From the NCBI GenBank assembly GCA_030649435.1, contig JAUSKE010000187.1:1-10388 (forward strand): a stretch of 10,388 nt of DNA, read 5' to 3'. A model generated the notes under the pieces. It saw only the letters and a list, made by a program, of their open reading frames with translations, was not told the DNA's origin and searched no databases. The translations under genes were made by a program, and so were the position numbers. This DNA is from Deltaproteobacteria bacterium. GTDB taxonomy: Bacteria > UBA10199 > JACPAL01 > JACOUP01. Every line of letters starts with the position of its first letter. The stretch's first letter is position 1. Positions 7,298 through 10,388 of the stretch are shown in pieces.

Positions 7298-7905
7298 TGA
7301 TTCAAGGCCTTTACACGATCGTCGATAATTCCCTGACGCCGGAATATTCCCACCTCTTTTTGGCCGAACAATTTCTTCAAGGGGGCGCCCGGATCCTTCA
7401 GTTGCGAAGAAAAGGGGCTATCCCTCCCTTTGAGGAAGCTCGTCAGATCATGGCCCTGAAGAAGAAATATAATTTTACCTTTATTGTGAATGATTTTATG
7501 GATCTGGCACGTGAGGTGAATGCGGATGGTTTTCATGGCGGACGCGATGACCCTTCTCCCGAGGAGTCCAGAAAAATTTTGGGACCTGGGAAAATTATTG
7601 GTTACTCCTCCCACTCTTTGGAAGAGGCGCTCGAGGCTGAAAAACGGGGGGCCGATTATGTCGCTTTGGGCGCGATCTTCCCAACAGCCACCAAGGGACC
7701 GGGCCATCCGATTCAGGGATTGGAACGTCTACGCGAAGTTTGCCAACAGGTGAAGATCCCAGTCGTCGCGATTGGGGGGATTAACAGGACTAACGTAGAA
7801 AATGTTATTCAAGCCGGGGCGAGTGCTGTGGCCATGATTTCTGGCCTCACGAAGGCCAAAGATATCGCTGGTGAGGTGAGGTGGTATGTTCAACATCTTT
7901 CGTAG
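7297..7905 (+). CDS. thiE: Thiamine-phosphate synthase (ThiE)
   Basis: ThiE joins hydroxymethylpyrimidine diphosphate to hydroxyethylthiazole phosphate to make thiamine phosphate in the cytoplasm. The 202-residue TIM-barrel protein shows QLRRKG (35-40), FIVNDFMDLA with Asn65 and Asp66, GYSSHSLEEA (102-111), GADYVALGAIFPTATK (118-133) with the diphosphate-binding TxTK, and VVAIGGI (156-162). In the usual ADGVHLGQEDL segment this protein reads ADGFHGGRDDP, replacing the common Gln with Arg83. Most other key residues are kept, so activity is likely. The start overlaps the ZIP stop by one base, with AGG five bases upstream. The TAG stop (7903-7905) lies inside a palindromic repeat and 20 bases inside the next gene. 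ThiD, which makes one of its substrates, is two genes downstream. Confidence 0.93.
   Translation: MIQGLYTIVDNSLTPEYSHLFLAEQFLQGGARILQLRRKGAIPPFEEARQIMALKKKYNFTFIVNDFMDLAREVNADGFHGGRDDPSPEESRKILGPGKIIGYSSHSLEEALEAEKRGADYVALGAIFPTATKGPGHPIQGLERLREVCQQVKIPVVAIGGINRTNVENVIQAGASAVAMISGLTKAKDIAGEVRWYVQHLS
7873..7880 (+). promoter_or_regulatory. Shine-Dalgarno for the DUF192 lipoprotein gene
   Basis: GAGGTGAG ends five bases before ATG 7886, within the last codons of thiE. It favours 7886 over the internal ATG at 7916, although 7916 also has an AGGGG upstream within the repeat. Confidence 0.55.
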
Positions 7906-8368
7906 GGGCGGCCCCATGTGGCCGCCCTTTTTTGGGCAACCACGCAGGGTTGCCCCTACATTTTTATTCCTGTTATTATTTTTGATCTCCTGTAGCAATC
8001 GATCTCAGGTGATCCTCACCAATAGCCAAGGGGCCTCTTCTGTTTTTACCGTTGAGGTGGCTGATACTCCGCAATTGCACGCCAAAGGGTTGATGTTTCG
8101 AAAAAGCCTCGCTGCTGATGCCGGGATGATTTTCATCTTCGATGAAGAGACAGGTTCCAGTTTCTGGATGAAGAATACGCCGATCTCCCTCGATATTATT
8201 TTTATTGGTAAAGACCTAAAAATTATCGGTATCGCCAAAAACACGACCCCTTATTCCGAGGTTCCAATTTTTTCGGCACTCCCTTATCGCTATGTTCTAG
8301 AACTGAATGCCGGCGCGGCAGAGGCCGGGGGGATTGTTGCCGGGGACGCGGTGGCGTTAAAATTATGA
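7886..8368 (+). CDS. DUF192 family lipoprotein
   Basis: This 160-residue protein has a lipoprotein signal: Arg-containing n-region, hydrophobic FLFLLLFLIS and lipobox LISC with Cys36 as the lipidated residue. Ser37 at +2 favours outer-membrane delivery. The mature part (about 45-158) matches DUF192: VEVADTPQLHAKGLMFR, GMIFIFDEE, FWMKNTPISLDIIFI, NTTPYSE and YVLELNAGAAEAGGI. The biochemical role of the family is not established to my knowledge. Residues 6-25 are encoded by the palindromic repeat at 7902-7959, so the repeat has become the signal-peptide front. Starting at Met11 (7916) would give a more ordinary 25-residue signal. It overlaps thiE by 20 bases and thiD by four (ATGA). It sits between two thiamine genes with no obvious functional link to them. 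Confidence 0.88.
   Translation: MFNIFRRGGPMWPPFFGQPRRVAPTFLFLLLFLISCSNRSQVILTNSQGASSVFTVEVADTPQLHAKGLMFRKSLAADAGMIFIFDEETGSSFWMKNTPISLDIIFIGKDLKIIGIAKNTTPYSEVPIFSALPYRYVLELNAGAAEAGGIVAGDAVALKL
7902..7959. repeat. 58-base two-hairpin palindromic element (MITE/REP-like)
   Basis: The element begins GTAGGGGC (7902-7909) and ends with its exact complement GCCCCTAC (7952-7959). Inside are two perfect 8-base hairpins with 6-base loops: GGGCGGCC (7906-7913) with GGCCGCCC (7920-7927), and GGGCAACC (7934-7941) with GGTTGCCC (7948-7955). A T-run (7928-7933) lies between them. Repeats bounded by GTAGGGGC/GCCCCTAC are widespread in environmental genomes from general knowledge. It supplies the thiE stop and part of the next coding region. 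The first hairpin followed by six Ts also resembles an intrinsic terminator. Confidence 0.85.
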
Positions 8369-9195
8369 AATGTTTGTTAACCATTGCCGGCTCCGATCCC
8401 TCCGGTGGGGCGGGTGTCCAAAGGGATCTGACCGTCTTTCAGGATCTTGGTTTCCAGGGCCTCTCGGTCATCACAGCGCTCACCGCCCAGAATGAAAAAT
8501 CATTTTTCTCATTGAACCCAGTTTCTCCAGAGGTTTTGGAAGACCAACTTCTCGCCATGGAAACGCTGCCGGTTGTCGGGGTCAAGATCGGGATGTTGGG
8601 ATCAGCCGCGATTGTCGAGAAACTCGTTTCTTGGTTGAAAAATTGGGGTGGTTCGACCCTACGCAGGAACCTAGGGCAGGCAGGCTCACCATGTCCAAAC
8701 AAGAACAAAATGGACACCCTGAGCTTGTCGAAGGGTCACATCCCTATTGTCCTCGACCCCATCTTCCAATCCACAACCGGTGGCATTCTCCTGGACGACG
8801 AAGGGATTGCGATTCTTCAAGAATTTCTCATGCCACTCGTGACGATCGTCACACCGAATCTCTCTGAGGCGTCACGGCTGATCAACCATCCGGTGACGAA
8901 TCTAAAGGGGATGAAAAAGGCGGCCGAGATGATCTTATGGTCGATGAAACGAAATACCGAAAAGAAAAAAGATCAGGCGGTCCTGATCAAGGGAGGGCAT
9001 CTCGAAGGGGTGCCGACCGATCTCCTCTTTGATGGAAAGAAATTTTATACTTTCAAAGGAAAGCGGTCCAAACGTTCGATTCATGGGAGTGGCTGCCGGC
9101 TCTCATCAGCCCTAACGGCCTCTCTCGCCCAAGGTAAAAATTTTGAAGAGGCGGTCCGCCAGGCACGACGCTACCTCCTCAAATTTTTCGCATAA
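8365..9195 (+). CDS. thiD: Hydroxymethylpyrimidine(-phosphate) kinase (ThiD) with in-frame repeat insertion
   Basis: ThiD phosphorylates hydroxymethylpyrimidine and its monophosphate, giving the diphosphate that ThiE uses. The 276-residue ribokinase-fold protein shows LTIAGSDPSGGAGVQRDL (5-22), VITALTAQN (35-43), VKIGMLGS (73-80), PIVLDPIFQSTTGG (127-140), TIVTPNLSEA (160-169), AVLIKGGHLEG (205-215) and the active-site turn HGSGCRLSSAL (240-250), usually HGTGC. Between LVSWLKNW and HIPIVLDP, where family members have only a short connection, about 29 extra residues (94-124) are encoded by a palindromic repeat. It does not break the frame and falls between the helix and strand beta before VLDP, a surface position, so activity may survive. 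The start overlaps the DUF192 stop by ATGA. The stop lies 25 bases inside convergent pabC. Confidence 0.92.
   Translation: MKCLLTIAGSDPSGGAGVQRDLTVFQDLGFQGLSVITALTAQNEKSFFSLNPVSPEVLEDQLLAMETLPVVGVKIGMLGSAAIVEKLVSWLKNWGGSTLRRNLGQAGSPCPNKNKMDTLSLSKGHIPIVLDPIFQSTTGGILLDDEGIAILQEFLMPLVTIVTPNLSEASRLINHPVTNLKGMKKAAEMILWSMKRNTEKKKDQAVLIKGGHLEGVPTDLLFDGKKFYTFKGKRSKRSIHGSGCRLSSALTASLAQGKNFEEAVRQARRYLLKFFA
8655..8737. repeat. Palindromic repeat inserted within thiD
   Basis: Near-perfect terminal inverted repeats GACCCTACG (8655-8663) and CGAAGGGTC (8729-8737) bound the element, with one mismatch in nine. Inside, CAGGCTCA (8681-8688) can pair with TGAGCTTG (8720-8727, one wobble), and TGTCC with GGACA (8712-8716) within that. 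The right end, CCTGAGCTTGTCGAAGGGT (8718-8736), matches the repeat at 4021-4040. No target-site duplication is obvious. It encodes about 28 of the extra residues in ThiD. Confidence 0.75.
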
Positions 9196-9809
9196 GCCTT
9201 CATAAGGCGATGAGTCTGGCGACCTGGAACCTGGTCTCCCATCTTTTTCTTATCAATGCTCCTGACCGGGAGAATCTCTTTCAGTGAACTGGTGATAAAA
9301 ATTTCGTCGGCCTGAAAAAGTTCTTTGAGAGAAATCGGTTGAACCCGAACCCGAATCTTTAGTTGCCGGGCAATTTTTAGAACTTCTTGACGGGTGATGC
9401 CATCCAAAAGTCCTTCAGAGAGGGGAGGGGTGATTAGGTTTTTATTTTTGACAAGAAAGATGTTGGAGGAGCTGCATTCCGTGACCCGCCCCGCTTTATT
9501 CAGAAGGATCGCTTCATCGGCCTTCTTTCGTTTTGCCTCACCGGCCGCCATCTCTTTCATCTGGCGTGGCAGGGTCTTGAAGCGGGACTTCGAGGGGGGA
9601 TCGTTTCGAATCGATCGGGCGATGACGAGATCAGCCCCCCGTTTGTAGAGTGAAGGTGGAATATAAGGATACGCCTCTAGTGTTATCCTCACCCGCCCCC
9701 GTTTGATCTTGAAGTGGCCTGCTGAACGCAGAAGTCTTTCAAGGTGTTCCCGTAAGAAAAGGATCCTGCCGGAGTGGAACTGCAAGGTTTCGAAAAGTGT
9801 CGGTTTCAT
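9171..9809 (-). CDS. pabC: Aminodeoxychorismate lyase-like class IV aminotransferase (PabC)
   Basis: This 212-residue PLP enzyme belongs to fold-type IV and by context is 4-amino-4-deoxychorismate lyase, releasing pyruvate to give 4-aminobenzoate for folate. Visible elements are LFETLQFHSG (5-14), LREHLERLLRSA (19-30), the likely PLP lysine Lys78 in FKTLPRQMKEM, EAILLNKAGRVTECSSSNIF (99-118), TPPLSEGLLDGITR (127-140), and the C-terminal ADEIFITSSLKEILPV (167-182). It lacks the usual first ~25 residues (NG...YGDG) found in stand-alone PabC. It instead resembles the lyase half of fused PabB-PabC proteins, but is split from pabB by an ATGA overlap (9806-9809). A branched-chain or D-amino-acid aminotransferase is a less likely alternative. 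Its 3' end overlaps thiD by 25 bases. Confidence 0.87.
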   Translation of the reverse strand: MKPTLFETLQFHSGRILFLREHLERLLRSAGHFKIKRGRVRITLEAYPYIPPSLYKRGADLVIARSIRNDPPSKSRFKTLPRQMKEMAAGEAKRKKADEAILLNKAGRVTECSSSNIFLVKNKNLITPPLSEGLLDGITRQEVLKIARQLKIRVRVQPISLKELFQADEIFITSSLKEILPVRSIDKKKMGDQVPGRQTHRLMKAYAKNLRR

Positions 9810-10105
9810 GAAATCCGCAGCGCCGCCATCATCCCTTTGGCCTTTATCAATGTCTCCTCGTACTCTGCCTCTGGGTCCGAGTCGGCAACGATCCCACCAC
9901 CAGCATGAAAAGAGGCCTTTCGGTCTTTGACGGTGATTGTCCGGATGGCGACGTTGAATTGGGCAGAATCGGTTCCCAAAAAACCGATCGCCCCGGTATA
10001 AACCCCACGAGGGACTGTCTCCAGTTCGCGGATGATCTCCATCGCCCGTATCTTTGGAGCGCCAGTGATTGAACCGCCCGGAAAACAGGCGGCGAGGAGA
10101 TCTAC
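9806..10105 (-). CDS. pabB: Aminodeoxychorismate synthase component I (PabB), C-terminal fragment
   Basis: About 100 C-terminal residues of a chorismate-binding enzyme are present: DLLAACFPGGSITGAPKIRA (key FPGGSITGAPK), VYTGAIGFLG, FNVAIRTITV and AGGGIVADSDPEAEYEET. Together these form the last part of the active site shared by PabB and TrpE. The FNVAIRT wording and the coupled pabC favour PabB, which aminates chorismate to aminodeoxychorismate. A full protein has over 400 residues. Upstream (higher coordinates) of about 10088-10105 the homology stops abruptly. The frame stays open to 10210 but encodes unrelated sequence antisense to a cupin gene. The 5' portion is therefore missing through a junction, not through the window edge. 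The stop overlaps pabC's ATG by four bases. Confidence 0.88.
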   Translation of the reverse strand, partial: VDLLAACFPGGSITGAPKIRAMEIIRELETVPRGVYTGAIGFLGTDSAQFNVAIRTITVKDRKASFHAGGGIVADSDPEAEYEETLIKAKGMMAALRIS

Positions 10106-10336
10106 TACGTCATCCGGGGCCACGGTTTGGCGGGCGCGGGGCCGGACCGCGTGGAAGTGCGGGGCGGCCACGTCCACTACATTCCCAAGGGTGTCGAGCA
10201 CTTCCTGCACAACCTGAGCAGGACCGAGCCGCTCGAGGTGATCGGCATCTACATCGGCGCGGGAAGCGTTGAGGAGACTGGTTACGTCTACATGGGCGAA
10301 GTGACCGAAGCCGACCTCAAGCCCGGGGCGGCGTAG
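10088..10336 (+). CDS. Cupin-domain protein, C-terminal fragment without its own start
   Basis: The plus strand encodes a clear cupin C-terminal half: EEIYYVIRGHG (end of cupin motif 1, E-x6-G), then VEVRGGHVHYIPKGVEHFLHN, which matches motif 2 (G-x5-PxGxxHxxxN with a metal-ligand His), then LEVIGIYIGAGSVEETGYVY and a TAG stop. The HxH ligands of motif 1 should lie four to five residues before the first Glu. Instead there is sequence belonging to pabB, and an in-frame TGA occurs at 10070. The fragment thus lacks its front half and a credible start (TTG 10127 is the only candidate). By hand count, 66 of 76 codons from 10106 to 10333 end in G or C, clearly higher than the rest of the window. 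I infer a different genomic source. Function of the parent protein is unknown. Confidence 0.8.
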   Translation, partial: GGEEIYYVIRGHGLAGAGPDRVEVRGGHVHYIPKGVEHFLHNLSRTEPLEVIGIYIGAGSVEETGYVYMGEVTEADLKPGAA

Positions 10337-10341
10337 GAAAT

Positions 10342-10380
10342 CCGGGTCAGTGTCACATTTCCGTGATGTAAATAACCCGG
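10342..10380. other. Imperfect inverted repeat after the cupin stop
   Basis: CCGGGT (10342-10347) can pair with ACCCGG (10375-10380), and TCAC (10353-10356) with GTGA (10363-10366) over a six-base loop inside it. No T-run follows, so it is not a typical intrinsic terminator. It could be part of a repeat or mobile-element end continuing past the window. No gene is visible in the final 52 bases. Confidence 0.35.
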
Positions 10381-10388
10381 GAGTCCGC

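Noticed and set aside
7503..7520. TGGCACG as a sigma-54 -24 element
   Set aside because: No TTGC-type -12 element follows at the required distance, and it is inside thiE.
9196..9208. GCCTTCATAAGGC hairpin after thiD as a terminator
   Set aside because: Only five base pairs, no following T-run, and it lies within pabC coding sequence.
9636..9659. PPSLYKRG segment in PabC as a further repeat insertion
   Set aside because: The wording resembles translated dispersed repeats, but the loop length fits the family and no palindrome or second copy is visible.
10106..10210. N-terminal continuation of the pabB frame
   Set aside because: The frame stays open but encodes no PabB-like sequence; it is antisense to the cupin fragment beyond the junction.

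Overview
The window is about 10.4 kb of gene-dense bacterial DNA from a Gram-negative organism. I infer Gram-negative from an outer-membrane-type lipoprotein signal and an NtrB/NtrC-type sigma-54 pair. Gene order, mid-range GC and dispersed palindromic repeats suggest an uncultured deltaproteobacterial-like lineage, but the taxon cannot be fixed from sequence alone. No RNA genes, CRISPR arrays or transposases were seen, and no gene-free stretch exceeds about 120 bases.

Left block (1-3469), lysine degradation through beta-lysine. A lysine 2,3-aminomutase-type radical SAM gene (kamA) runs leftward off the window edge. Diverging from it is a translationally coupled run: kamD and kamE (the two subunits of B12/PLP-dependent lysine 5,6-aminomutase) and kal (3-aminobutyryl-CoA ammonia-lyase). 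Together these cover the first two isomerisations and a late deamination of the lysine fermentation pathway. The dehydrogenase (kdd) and cleavage enzyme (kce) are not in the window. KamD carries an unusual Arg/Gly-rich tail, and the last 47 codons of kamE are read in a second frame as the start of kal.

Middle block (3435-9195). A small four-helix membrane protein gene lies on the minus strand and overlaps the 3' end of kal. Diverging from it is a tightly packed plus-strand operon: a soluble NtrB-like histidine kinase, an NtrC-like sigma-54 activator, a ZIP metal transporter, thiE, a DUF192 lipoprotein and thiD. Junctions overlap by 1, 4 or 20 bases or are 1 base apart. ThiE and ThiD are consecutive thiamine enzymes.

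Right block (9171-10105). pabC and the 3' end of pabB (4-aminobenzoate/folate branch) lie on the minus strand, converging on thiD. At about 10088-10105 pabB stops matching its family. The sequence switches to the opposite-strand 3' part of a GC-rich cupin gene that itself lacks its front half. This is best read as a chimeric join (assembly artefact) or a recent rearrangement.

The most distinctive non-gene features are three small palindromic repeats embedded in functional sequence. One supplies the Shine-Dalgarno of the kinase gene. One supplies the stop codon of thiE and the signal-peptide front of the DUF192 lipoprotein. One sits in frame inside thiD. I found no convincing wholly new multi-gene system. 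The repeat exaptations and the kam overlaps are the best leads.
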